Assembly: GCA_001804045.1 (NCBI GenBank)
Contig: MHFD01000057.1
Coordinates: 1-9,975 of the forward strand
Source of the DNA: Omnitrophica bacterium RBG_13_46_9
GTDB lineage: Bacteria > Omnitrophota > Gorgyraeia > JABMRN01 > RBG-13-46-9
Length of the DNA: 9,975 nucleotides
Reading direction: 5' to 3'
This document shows, piece by piece, positions 1-7,020 of this stretch. The stretch's first letter is position 1. Every line of letters starts with the position of its first letter. The notes under the pieces were generated by a model, which saw nothing but the letters and a program-made list of their open reading frames with translations, had not been told where the DNA came from and ran no database searches. A program made the translations under genes and the position numbers.

Positions 1-2184
1 AAATGAGCTTTCTACCGCATCTTCCGTAGGGCTGGAGGTAAAAATCAAATTTGACTTCGCCCTGCTGGAAGCTACATAAAATAACCTTGCCTCATCAAAG
101 AAGGAGAGCCTCGCCAGATCGGATTTTTCCTTTACCCTTTCTCTCGATTTTAGAATATCGGGCGGCAGAGGTATTTTATCGGGAATGGGCTTCAGGGGCC
201 AGCTCTTGTCCTGGATGCAGAAAGGGATGAAACAGGTGTGGAACTCAAGCCCCTTGGACGCGTGGGCGGTTATTATTTTAACTCCGTCCTGCGTGGCCGT
301 AACCAGCTGACCGGCTATGGGCATATTGTGCGTTTTCATTGTCTCCAATTCGTCCAGAAAGTCCGTTAACTTAAGATCGGGCCTGGATAAAGATAGGTTC
401 TTTACCATGTTGACAAACGCTGTCAAAGACCTCAATCCCCTTGTGGCCAAAATCTGGTTTTTGTCATATTCCCGCATCAGGAATTTATAGAGGTTCGAAT
501 CTTCCACAAAACCCATCACGAGATCGTGCACCGGGCGGGCGTCGGCATCCTGCATGAGACGCTCGACGGCCCACGAAGCCAGGTGCATATTATGGGCCTG
601 GTCCAATTGAAGTTTTTTCAATACCGGCAGCCGACTGGTCTTGGCAGGCGTCGGTCTTCTCTTAAGGTCGTCCACCCGGAACGCCGTTACAAATTCCGCA
701 AAAAGACTCGTCGGGCACGCCATTTTTTTGTTATTCACGAAATTTATGAATTTCAGGATGTCTTTTTGGGGTATTTGAAAAAAATCGCACGAGAGAACTC
801 TGTAAAGCACCAGATCTTTTTCCTCCGGCCCTTTTATGTCTACCCTCGCCAGCTTCAGGATGTCCATCATCTGCCGGACCCTTTTCTGGGAGCTTATATC
901 TTCTTTTCCGTCCGTGGCATACGGGATGCCCACCCTGAGGAAACTGTCTATGAGTTTAAGGATAAACACCCTTTTTCTCACCAGAATGGCTATCTGATTG
1001 TATGGTTTCTCCCTTTCTTCCGCGGGAAGTTCTTTCGAATTCTCGATCATCTTTTTTATCTCGTCTATTTTTTTGACGATATAAATAATTTCCTCGTCTT
1101 CGGTGGAGAACCTGCGGAAATCGATATTTTTATTCCTGTAATCCTTTTGAGGGATCAATTCTTTCGGTTCCCCCAGCCTCTCCTTCTCGGGTATCTGTTT
1201 TATTATGCCCGAGGCAAGGCTTATTATCTCTTTGGTCGATCTGTAGTTATCCCTTAACCTGATGATCTTTATGTGGGGAAACCTCTCTTTTAATATCCTG
1301 AAATTCGCGATGCTGGCGCCTTGAAATCTGTATATGGACTGGTCATCGTCGCCTACGCAGCAGAGATTGGAGCCACTTTCGTCGCAAAGGGCAAAAAGGA
1401 GCTTCAGCTGCGCCCCGTTTGTATCCTGGAATTCATCTACCATTATATATTTATATCTTTCCCTGTACGCCATTTTAAGCTCAGGCTGCTTTGCGAGGAT
1501 TTCTATGGCGAGTATTATCATGTCGTCATAATCATAACGGCCGCGCTCGTCGAGAATGTTCTTGTCCGTACCTTTTTTAAGCTCCTCGTATGTTTTATAT
1601 ACAAATGATAGCTCCTTGAGTCGCGGGATATGTTTTTTATCCACATAAATCTTATCGGGCCCGCTTATCCGGTCCGCCGCTCTTTCAAATTCAGCCGGCG
1701 TGATGCCTTCGTTCTTAAGTTCGCTGATTCTTTTGGCGATCTCGCCTATATACAAATAAGGGCGTCCGAAAGGCCTCAGTTCCTTGATAGTGTCCGCGAA
1801 GTTATCCACAATATACTCGAAGCTCCTTACTTTTTCGAGATCGCTCATCTGGATCCGTTCGCGTATGTATTCCGACGCCTCTTCGCAGTCCAGCACTACT
1901 GAATTTGCGAAACCGTGAAATGTGTCGGCAAAAATTTTATACCCCTCAAAACCCACTACTTTCGCCAGCCTTTCCTTAACGGATTTTGCGGCCGCATTGG
2001 TATATGTCAGTATGAGTATATTCTCGCCAGGGACGCCTCTGCGGCGCATGATATTGGCGGCTCTTGTAGATAAAAGCTGGGTCTTGCCCGTCCCGGGTCC
2101 GGCCACAATAAGCAATGGGCCGTCCAGCGTCTCCGCCGCTTCTTTTTGTTCCTTGTTAAGGTTTGCCAGAAAATCTGGTTTCAT
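1..2184 (-). CDS. UvrD/PcrA-type superfamily 1A DNA helicase (3' end cut by window edge)
   Basis: This is an ATP-driven 3'-5' DNA helicase of the UvrD/Rep/PcrA family, which acts in the cytoplasm in excision repair, replication restart and removal of RecA filaments. My translation gives 728 codons with no stop up to the window edge. Helicase motifs appear in order: Q motif NKEQ (10-13), Walker A AGPGTGKT (28-35), Ia (59-73), II with VDEFQDTN (249-256), III GDDDQSIYRFQGA (278-290), IV around DNYRST (312-317), V with HASKGLEF (641-648) and VI RLFYVASSRAK (700-710). Usual length is about 650-750 residues, so only a short C-terminal tail should be missing. The start is ATG at 2184; an in-frame stop 36 bases upstream and no other ATG, GTG or TTG between them leave this as the only ordinary start. 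There is no clear Shine-Dalgarno sequence, and a GC-rich hairpin lies just upstream. Family assignment is firm; the choice among UvrD, PcrA and Rep is not. Confidence 0.95.
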   Translation of the reverse strand, partial: MKPDFLANLNKEQKEAAETLDGPLLIVAGPGTGKTQLLSTRAANIMRRRGVPGENILILTYTNAAAKSVKERLAKVVGFEGYKIFADTFHGFANSVVLDCEEASEYIRERIQMSDLEKVRSFEYIVDNFADTIKELRPFGRPYLYIGEIAKRISELKNEGITPAEFERAADRISGPDKIYVDKKHIPRLKELSFVYKTYEELKKGTDKNILDERGRYDYDDMIILAIEILAKQPELKMAYRERYKYIMVDEFQDTNGAQLKLLFALCDESGSNLCCVGDDDQSIYRFQGASIANFRILKERFPHIKIIRLRDNYRSTKEIISLASGIIKQIPEKERLGEPKELIPQKDYRNKNIDFRRFSTEDEEIIYIVKKIDEIKKMIENSKELPAEEREKPYNQIAILVRKRVFILKLIDSFLRVGIPYATDGKEDISSQKRVRQMMDILKLARVDIKGPEEKDLVLYRVLSCDFFQIPQKDILKFINFVNNKKMACPTSLFAEFVTAFRVDDLKRRPTPAKTSRLPVLKKLQLDQAHNMHLASWAVERLMQDADARPVHDLVMGFVEDSNLYKFLMREYDKNQILATRGLRSLTAFVNMVKNLSLSRPDLKLTDFLDELETMKTHNMPIAGQLVTATQDGVKIITAHASKGLEFHTCFIPFCIQDKSWPLKPIPDKIPLPPDILKSRERVKEKSDLARLSFFDEARLFYVASSRAKSNLIFTSSPTEDAVESSF

Positions 2185-2193
2185 AGGATTATG

Positions 2194-2214
2194 CCGCCGG
2201 GATCCGGCAGGCGG
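2194..2214. repeat. GC-rich imperfect palindrome just upstream of the helicase start
   Basis: The core GCCGG-GAT-CCGGC (2196-2208) is a perfect 5-bp stem with a 3-base loop. Outside it there is a C/A mismatch and then one more C-G pair; alternatively CCGCC at 2194 can pair with GGCGG ending at 2214. The element is far richer in GC than its surroundings and ends nine bases before the helicase ATG. It could occlude the ribosome or be one copy of a dispersed palindromic repeat. No second copy is visible in this window. It has no T-tract on either side that would make it a standard terminator. Confidence 0.5.
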
Positions 2215-2239
2215 AATTTAACAAAAATCCGTCGAGGCG

Positions 2240-2971
2240 TCATTTGTTCACTTTTATCCGCTTAATACTCAAGTTGAATTTATCGCTATTTATCTCCAAA
2301 GACGGCGTATCATGCTTGCTTTCACCGTCGATGTGGTAACTGAACCACCCATCGTGTCTTTCAGTAAGCAATGCCTTTAAGGCATCGGGGGCCTGGCCCA
2401 CGATTTCAGGTGAAAAGAATACATCGATGCTGATATCAAAGTCCCCCGCCTCCAGTATGGTGCCGGAAGCGTCCAGTTTTACCTCTTTGCTAATCGCCTG
2501 GTAAGAAAGAAACCTGACCCTGTCGCCGTATACGGCAAGCGTCGTGTTAATGACCTCATAACGGATCTTGGTCAGCTTGTCCAATAGCGCACCTGTGCTT
2601 TCCGGAAAAAAAATGGGCAAGCCGCTTCTGTTCCCGACCTTTTCTTCGATACCGGCGAAGGTCACGTCGTTGAGACAGCATTTTAAAATAATCGCTTTTT
2701 CGCTTATAAGCCTGTCAAAGCGAGGCTCAATATAGGCCGTTTGACATTTGATGGCCAAATCGAAGTCTTTCAGTCTGAAAGTGGGGTTATCGAGCCTGAT
2801 AAATCTTAACGCAAAGCAAGATACGAAACCGGAATGGTTTCTATACGCAATATAGATGTGCAATTTCTCTCCCAAAAATGAGAGAAAAACATCGCCTGCC
2901 CTGGCAAAAAATATGCCTATCAGGAGAATCGAGGTCGCTATAAATATGAATCGGATTATTCTTCTTTTAAT
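2240..2971 (-). CDS. membrane-anchored protein of unknown function, possibly AsmA-like; probable ATT start
   Basis: I do not recognise this protein with certainty. Read from the TTG at 2875 it would have 211 residues and no membrane segment. The frame stays open upstream, and those 32 codons encode a classic anchor: basic MKRR, then a run rich in Ile, Phe and Leu (about residues 5-23), then a polar stretch. I therefore place the start at ATT, position 2971, with AAGAAG seven bases before it, giving 243 residues. No ATG, GTG or TTG occurs between the preceding in-frame stop and the TTG at 2875. The rest has alternating hydrophobic positions suggesting beta strands. The opening, with a phrase like SFLGEKLHIYIAY, recalls AsmA/DUF748-type proteins of the diderm envelope; this is a weak resemblance only. 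The gene overlaps the end of the winged-helix gene by 16 bases and precedes the helicase by 55. A sequencing frameshift near the start is the main alternative. Confidence 0.65.
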   Translation of the reverse strand: MKRRIIRFIFIATSILLIGIFFARAGDVFLSFLGEKLHIYIAYRNHSGFVSCFALRFIRLDNPTFRLKDFDLAIKCQTAYIEPRFDRLISEKAIILKCCLNDVTFAGIEEKVGNRSGLPIFFPESTGALLDKLTKIRYEVINTTLAVYGDRVRFLSYQAISKEVKLDASGTILEAGDFDISIDVFFSPEIVGQAPDALKALLTERHDGWFSYHIDGESKHDTPSLEINSDKFNLSIKRIKVNK

Positions 2972-3216
2972 TTTGTGTCTATCTTCTTTATAATCGCTTC
3001 GTCTCTGGTGTAGCTGTATCCGGTTATAGAGGGAGCTTTATGGTCGATAAGTATACCTTGCTTGACCAGCATATCCAGGGACTTTTTGACCTTTTGTTTC
3101 TCCGCCTTAATCCATGTGGCTATGCCCCGGGGCGTATCGATACTAGATTGGTTCTCATGGAAAAACTTAACGATATCCAGGGTAATCTTATCCTTCAGCA
3201 TATCATCCAGTTCCAT
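2956..3216 (-). CDS. small winged-helix DNA-binding protein
   Basis: This 86-residue protein looks like a single winged helix-turn-helix domain, so it probably binds DNA as a transcriptional regulator. Helix 1 is around residues 11-21 (ITLDIVKFF), helix 2 near 30-37 (GIATWI), and the likely recognition helix is 40-54 (KQKVKKSLDMLVKQG). The wing follows with GILIDHKAP and GYSYT, ending near residue 70 with a short charged C-terminal helix. The pattern 'helix, turn, recognition helix, short beta hairpin' is typical of MarR- or TrmB-like folds, but no subfamily can be named. AAGGA sits five bases before the ATG. The gene starts 14 bases inside the end of the HD-GYP gene and its own end overlaps the next gene by 16 bases, so translation is probably coupled in both directions. 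Its place directly after a sensor protein suggests the two act together, which is inference. Confidence 0.8.
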   Translation of the reverse strand: MELDDMLKDKITLDIVKFFHENQSSIDTPRGIATWIKAEKQKVKKSLDMLVKQGILIDHKAPSITGYSYTRDEAIIKKIDTKLKEE

Positions 3217-4720
3217 ACAATTCCTTCTTTAGCAGGTTGAATATATCTTTTCTTTTCACAGTCTTAAGAAACGCCTCGACTATCTTTGGGTCAAATTGTC
3301 TTCCCGAATTTTTTTTGATCTCTTCGATGGCGCGATCTATAGAAAGAGCTACCCGGTAAGGCCGTTTGGCGATCAGGGCTTCGAAGGTGCCCACGACAGC
3401 CACTATACGCGCCCCGAGGGGTATCTCACTGCCCTTTAAGCCTTTTGGGTATCCTTCGCCGTTAAAACTTTCATGGTGGTACATTATGATAGGGGCGATC
3501 GATTTAAGCGACTTTAATGATTTGATTATTTTTGCACCTTTTAAAGGGTGCTCTCTTATAAGCCTGTATTCCTTATCGGTCAGCTTACCCTTTTTCTTCA
3601 AGACGTGCTCTGGGATCATGAGTTCACCGGCGTCATGCAGCAAGGTGGCGTATTGCAGATTCTGAAGCTCATGATTTTTCATCTTGAATTCCTGACCTAT
3701 CAATTGGACGATTCTTAGAAAGCTTGATTTGGGGGTGTATATTCCTGGCCCCCTGCTTTCGATTATCTGCGCCAGGGCATTTATGCTGCCCATGGTAAGC
3801 TTTTCCTGCTCTTTATAGAGCTGGGCGTTTTTTATAGCGATAGCGGCCTGTTCGGCCATGGTCTTCATTATCTCCTCGTCATAAATATTGAAGGGTTGCT
3901 TGTCTATCTTATCGTAAAGCGTGATCACCCCTATAACATCTTCATCGATGAGCGGGATCGCCAAGTATCCCTCACCCCTTATCGTCTTACCGAATTTTAC
4001 GGCTTTACCGGGGGCCCATCTGCCTATTCTTACTTTTTTAAGCCTAGTCTTCTTTGTCCGCAGGTCGACCGTTGCCTTTGGCAGGAGAGTCTTTTTTTTG
4101 CTATCAACCAGTTTGATCGAACACCTGTTGGCCCTTATGATCTGCATGGATAGCCGGGCGATCCGCGAAAGAAGCTCATCCGGATTCAGTGATGACGTGA
4201 TCAGCCTGTGCACGGTGTGGACGGTCGAAAGCGCTATGGCCCTGGGGCGCATCGTCTTATAGAGATTTTCCAATTCCATCTCTTTTTTTATCCCTTTTAG
4301 GATTGTTTCAAAGAAATAGGCAAGCAATGTTATTATGCTTAAAGGAGGCTCCTTGCGGAGCTGGCAAGCGATAATATACCCGAATACCGTGCCCTGATCT
4401 ATTAAAGGCTGACAGAACCCATGATTTGCCAGCAGGCATCTGAATAATTCAAGCTTTTTAGAATTATCCGTCTTTTCTATCACGGAGTTAATCGACTCGA
4501 CGCATGCTTTTTTAGCCGTGTCATCCTTCTTTGCCGCTCTGCATAATATATTCTCGATTTTCTTCATGCGGGCCAGCTTTTCTTTATCAATAAGCCATAG
4601 CCCAAAGGATCCCAGGGAACCCGAAAGCGTCTGCCCTATTCTTTTTAAATCGAGGTTCTCTTCCAGATATTGCAAGAGCCTTTTGTAGTGTTCGTTTTGC
4701 ACAACTTCTGCTTCTGTCAT
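3203..4720 (-). CDS. sensor protein with PocR-like, GAF and degenerate HD-GYP domains
   Basis: The 505-residue protein has no predicted membrane segment. Residues about 37-145 (GLWLIDKEK, cysteines at 60, 73, 95 and 103, then a VFGYIIACQ phrase) resemble a PocR-type ligand-binding domain. Residues 165-300 form a GAF domain (SLNPDELL, IPLIDEDVIGVITLYD, AAIAIKNAQLY). Residues 310-490 are an HD-GYP domain, a family that hydrolyses cyclic di-GMP. It keeps H362-D363, H391-P, H415-H416, the GYP tripeptide at 423-425 and RPYR. It lacks the His of the usual GHSxR motif (the region reads YTPKSSFLR), has Glu365 for the Lys of HDxGK, and has Gly444 where the metal-binding Asp of the ADxFDA motif normally stands. 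Catalysis is therefore doubtful, and the domain may bind a cyclic dinucleotide or a partner. The ATG follows the dGTPase stop by three bases, and AAGGTG lies inside the dGTPase end, so the two are probably co-translated. Confidence 0.9.
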   Translation of the reverse strand: MTEAEVVQNEHYKRLLQYLEENLDLKRIGQTLSGSLGSFGLWLIDKEKLARMKKIENILCRAAKKDDTAKKACVESINSVIEKTDNSKKLELFRCLLANHGFCQPLIDQGTVFGYIIACQLRKEPPLSIITLLAYFFETILKGIKKEMELENLYKTMRPRAIALSTVHTVHRLITSSLNPDELLSRIARLSMQIIRANRCSIKLVDSKKKTLLPKATVDLRTKKTRLKKVRIGRWAPGKAVKFGKTIRGEGYLAIPLIDEDVIGVITLYDKIDKQPFNIYDEEIMKTMAEQAAIAIKNAQLYKEQEKLTMGSINALAQIIESRGPGIYTPKSSFLRIVQLIGQEFKMKNHELQNLQYATLLHDAGELMIPEHVLKKKGKLTDKEYRLIREHPLKGAKIIKSLKSLKSIAPIIMYHHESFNGEGYPKGLKGSEIPLGARIVAVVGTFEALIAKRPYRVALSIDRAIEEIKKNSGRQFDPKIVEAFLKTVKRKDIFNLLKKELYGTG

Positions 4721-4723
4721 ACG

Positions 4724-5878
4724 TTACACCTTTTCATACGGGTTAAAAAATTTTTTATACTCATCAAGGGCATACCGGTCTGTCATTCCGGCGATGTAAT
4801 CGCAGACAACCCGGAATTTGTCCTCAGTCCTCAGTCTTGCCGCCTGTGATGAAGGCAGCTGCTCGTCGTTTTCTATATAAGCGTCAAACAGGTACTTGAT
4901 GAACCTGTAGGCTTTTTTCGACATGCGCACGACCCTGTAGTGATGGTAAAGATTTTTTACAAGAAAATCCCTCAAGGGCCTTCTTAAATTACCCATTTCA
5001 CTGCTGAAAGTCACTATTCTCTCTGGGAAATCCCTGACATCCCGAGGGGATTTGATTTTGAATTTTCTAAGTTTGTTCTCGGTATTTTTTATGAGGTCCG
5101 TCACCTGGGCGTTGATGAGGTTCCTTACGATTTGAGACCTCTCTATTTTTCGGGGAACATTTGGGTAGCTTTGCCTGACTAGGTGGCGCATTTTTTTCCA
5201 TAACTGTATCTCCTCGAAGCCCTCTTCGTTCAGGAGGCCGCCTGTCAGGCCGTCATCCAAATCATGATTGTCATAAGCGATTTCATCAGCTATGTCCACA
5301 ACCTGTATTTCCAACGACGGGGAGCCCTTGCTTTCGAACGGAATGTAGAGACGCGGCTTATCGAATGGGGTCGAATGTTTTATAATCCCCTCCCTTACCT
5401 CATGTGTCAGGTTAAGCCCCGGGAAATCCGGATATATATCTTCCAACAGGTCCACTACTCGTAGGCCTTGCGAATTATGGTCGAAGCCCCCGTGGTCGGA
5501 CATCAGCTCGCTTAGCGCGTCTTCTCCCGAATGTCCGAAAGGCGTGTGACCGAGATCATGCGCCAAAGCTATGGCCTCTACCAGCTCGGAGTTTAACCTT
5601 AGCGCTCTGGCTATGGTCTTGGCTATCTGCGTGACCTCGAGGGTATGAGTCAGGCGCGTCCTATAATGGTCGCCTTCGTGGTTTACAAAGACCTGGGTCT
5701 TGTACTCCAGTCTCCGAAACGCGGTCGAATAGATGATCCTGTCTCTGTCCCTCTGGTAGACAGACCTGTAAGTATGCTCTTTTTCCGCGTGCAACCTGCC
5801 TTCCGTTTTTCGGGATTTTGTCGCATAGACCGCAAGTATCAGTAATTCCTGCTCTTCGATTTCTTTTCGCGTTAACAT
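4724..5878 (-). CDS. dgt: deoxyguanosinetriphosphate triphosphohydrolase-like HD protein
   Basis: This cytoplasmic enzyme of the HD superfamily is expected to cleave dNTPs, classically dGTP, to deoxynucleoside and tripolyphosphate, and so trims the dNTP pool. The 384 residues match the shorter dGTPase-like type; E. coli Dgt is about 505. Signature phrases are STAFRRLEYKTQVF (51-64), RLTHTLEV with H78, the HD motif H107-D108 within HDLGHTPFGHSGE (107-119), H159-E160, and VVDIADEIAY with metal ligand D195. All four metal ligands (H78, H107, D108, D195) and the neighbouring catalytic histidines are present, so the enzyme looks active. The start is ATG at 5878 with only a weak purine stretch before it; the frame is open for about 80 bases upstream but has no ordinary start codon there. 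It follows the HIT gene by 73 bases and runs into the sensor gene with a 3-base gap. The substrate could be any dNTP. Confidence 0.95.
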   Translation of the reverse strand: MLTRKEIEEQELLILAVYATKSRKTEGRLHAEKEHTYRSVYQRDRDRIIYSTAFRRLEYKTQVFVNHEGDHYRTRLTHTLEVTQIAKTIARALRLNSELVEAIALAHDLGHTPFGHSGEDALSELMSDHGGFDHNSQGLRVVDLLEDIYPDFPGLNLTHEVREGIIKHSTPFDKPRLYIPFESKGSPSLEIQVVDIADEIAYDNHDLDDGLTGGLLNEEGFEEIQLWKKMRHLVRQSYPNVPRKIERSQIVRNLINAQVTDLIKNTENKLRKFKIKSPRDVRDFPERIVTFSSEMGNLRRPLRDFLVKNLYHHYRVVRMSKKAYRFIKYLFDAYIENDEQLPSSQAARLRTEDKFRVVCDYIAGMTDRYALDEYKKFFNPYEKV

Positions 5879-5911
5879 ATCTTTTGACTTTCGATACTCA
5901 GCTCTCGGTCT

Positions 5912-5948
5912 TCGGCTGACAATAGCAGATTGCGGGTAGCCGACGGCT
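5912..5948. repeat. alternative short hairpins between HIT and dGTPase genes
   Basis: In the 73-base gap, AGCCGACGGCT (5938-5948) is a perfect palindrome around one base. Its left arm can instead pair with TCGGCT at 5912-5917, giving a 6-bp stem around a 20-base loop. The two structures exclude each other. No T-run follows either, so a terminator is unlikely. The gap may hold a weak processing or regulatory element, or nothing. Confidence 0.25.
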
Positions 5949-5951
5949 TTC

Positions 5952-6422
5952 TCATCCTTTCAATAAATTATACATCTCTTCCAGCGAACACGAAACTATT
6001 TTTGTGTCGGAGATGACCGGCATGAAGTTGGTGTCGCCTGCCCATCGCGGGACGATATGTATATGGACGTGCCCTGAAAAACCGGCGCCGGCAATTTTGC
6101 CCAGATTCATGCCGATGTTGTACCCATGGGGTCTTAGTAGTTTGTCGATTCGCATTTTCGTGTAGTTTACCAGATTCAAAAGGCCCAAAAGCTCCTTTTT
6201 GTTTAACAACTCCAGGCTTCCGACATGCCTGTAAGGAGAGACCATCTCATGGGCGTTATTATAGGGGTAACGGTTCAGCATGGAAAAAGCGTATCTGTCT
6301 CTTTTAAGTATGTATTTTTTCCGGTCATAAAGTCCGCTTTGCCTCTTTAGGCAGAATATGCACCCCTTACTTTTTTTTAATAAAATATACTCTTTTCGCC
6401 AAGGCGCCCAGATCTTATCCAC
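5952..6422 (-). CDS. HIT family hydrolase/phosphorylase (Ap4A-type)
   Basis: HIT proteins cleave or phosphorolyse nucleoside phosphates through a histidine nucleophile; this branch acts on diadenosine polyphosphates such as Ap4A in the cytoplasm. The 156 residues carry the HIT signature HVHIHIVPRW, with histidines at 118, 120 and 122; His120 would be the nucleophile. Upstream are MDKIWAPWRKEYI, CIFC (C21, C24) and YRHV (H66), which together can form the zinc site seen in the mycobacterial Ap4A phosphorylase type, and GYNIGMNLG with AGAG before the signature. Length is normal for the family. The start is GTG at 6422, chosen because GAGGTGG lies four bases before it and MDKIWAPWR is the usual family opening. 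The gene follows the phosphodiesterase by 28 bases. Hydrolase and phosphorylase activities cannot be told apart from sequence alone. Confidence 0.93.
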   Translation of the reverse strand: MDKIWAPWRKEYILLKKSKGCIFCLKRQSGLYDRKKYILKRDRYAFSMLNRYPYNNAHEMVSPYRHVGSLELLNKKELLGLLNLVNYTKMRIDKLLRPHGYNIGMNLGKIAGAGFSGHVHIHIVPRWAGDTNFMPVISDTKIVSCSLEEMYNLLKG

Positions 6423-6426
6423 TTTG

Positions 6427-6433
6427 CCACCTC
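6427..6433 (-). promoter_or_regulatory. strong ribosome binding site fixing the GTG start of the HIT gene
   Basis: GAGGTGG, read on the minus strand, is close to the ideal anti-16S complement and lies four bases before GTG at 6422. It is the strongest site of its kind in the window and decides the start, since there is no ATG at the family's normal N-terminus. Confidence 0.75.
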
Positions 6434-6450
6434 GCTTATTGACTGACAGT

Positions 6451-6939
6451 CTAACTCTCGAGCCGGATAATATTGCCCGTTATCTCCTCCCCTACCTCCA
6501 GGATGCCGAAGCTGTTAAACGGAGCGAAGATTTTATCCGTCGGGCTCCCGGGATTAAAGAAAAGCCTTCTGCCGATTTTTTTACACAGCGGCAAATGTGA
6601 ATGGCCGAATACAATAACATCTACCCTGTCGAATTCTTTCGACACGGTATCGACAAGTTTGGCCGGCAACCCGTAACCGTGAATCAAGCCTATCCTGATC
6701 CCGTCCACCTTTATGATGTCTTTTTGCGGCAGGGCCATCCTGACTTCGGGCATGTCCATATTCCCGAAAACCGCGCACGTCGGCGCCATGCCTTTAAGTT
6801 TTTCCAAGACCCCCATTTCGATCAGGTCTCCGGCATGAAGTATCAAATCCACGTTTCGGAATTCCGCATAGACGCTTTCCGGTAAATCGAGAGCCGATTT
6901 CGGGATATGCGTATCAGAGATGACCCCTATTCTTTTCAT
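6451..6939 (-). CDS. YfcE/MJ0936-type metallophosphoesterase
   Basis: This is a calcineurin-fold phosphoesterase of the small YfcE/MJ0936 group, 162 residues, the normal size. Members are two-metal phosphodiesterases assayed mainly on model substrates; the cellular substrate is usually unknown. All metal-binding motifs are visible in order: SDTH (D9, H11), HAGD (D38), GNMD (N60, D62), the isolated HG (H87), GHSH (H113, H115), then NPGS (129-132). The usual GNCD phrase has Met for Cys, which should not affect metal binding. Nothing suggests loss of function. The start is ATG at 6939, with no good Shine-Dalgarno sequence before it. It is the first gene after the 123-base gap with the repeats and possible promoter, so it may head the run MPE-HIT-dGTPase. 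A 28-base gap leads to the HIT gene. Confidence 0.93.
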   Translation of the reverse strand: MKRIGVISDTHIPKSALDLPESVYAEFRNVDLILHAGDLIEMGVLEKLKGMAPTCAVFGNMDMPEVRMALPQKDIIKVDGIRIGLIHGYGLPAKLVDTVSKEFDRVDVIVFGHSHLPLCKKIGRRLFFNPGSPTDKIFAPFNSFGILEVGEEITGNIIRLES

Positions 6940-6977
6940 TTTATACGTTTATAAAGTTGCTTGCGGAGATTTCGAAA

Positions 6978-7020
6978 AGATTACAGCGATTCCCTTGTCG
7001 AAAAGCAATCACCGTAATCT
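6978..7020 (-). terminator. 14-bp stem with 15-base loop and short T-run, possible terminator of the ATPase gene
   Basis: Read on the minus strand, AGATTACGGTGATT (7020-7007) can pair with AATCGCTGTAATCT (6991-6978) as a 14-bp stem, two of the pairs being G-U. The loop has 15 bases, with a further possible CTT/AAG pairing inside it. TTTC follows directly, a short and weak T-tract. It begins 43 bases after the ATPase stop, which suits a Rho-independent terminator. The same bases overlap a possible promoter, so the element may instead be an operator. Confidence 0.4.
6980..7008 (-). promoter_or_regulatory. possible sigma-70-like promoter for the metallophosphoesterase-led gene run
   Basis: On the minus strand TTGCTT (7008-7003) and TGTAAT (6985-6980) are separated by 17 bases. 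The -10 matches 5 of 6 consensus positions, the -35 only 3 of 6. A start near 6973 would leave a leader of about 35 bases before the ATG at 6939. Both boxes overlap the repeated 13-bp elements, as expected for a regulated promoter. This is a prediction from consensus alone. Confidence 0.35.

Noticed and set aside
526..1257. Long plus-strand open frame of 243 codons
   Set aside because: It lies opposite the helicase gene, whose minus-strand frame carries all helicase motifs without a stop; the plus-strand translation shows no domain and no ribosome site.
3040..3240. Plus-strand small open frame over the winged-helix gene
   Set aside because: The minus-strand frame has AAGGA at the right distance, overlaps its neighbours as operon genes do, and has a recognisable winged-helix pattern.
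4724..5878. Phage-defence dGTPase
   Set aside because: dNTP-depleting defence enzymes exist, but this gene sits in a compact run of ordinary enzymes and matches the housekeeping dGTPase-like type; nothing in the sequence marks it as defence.
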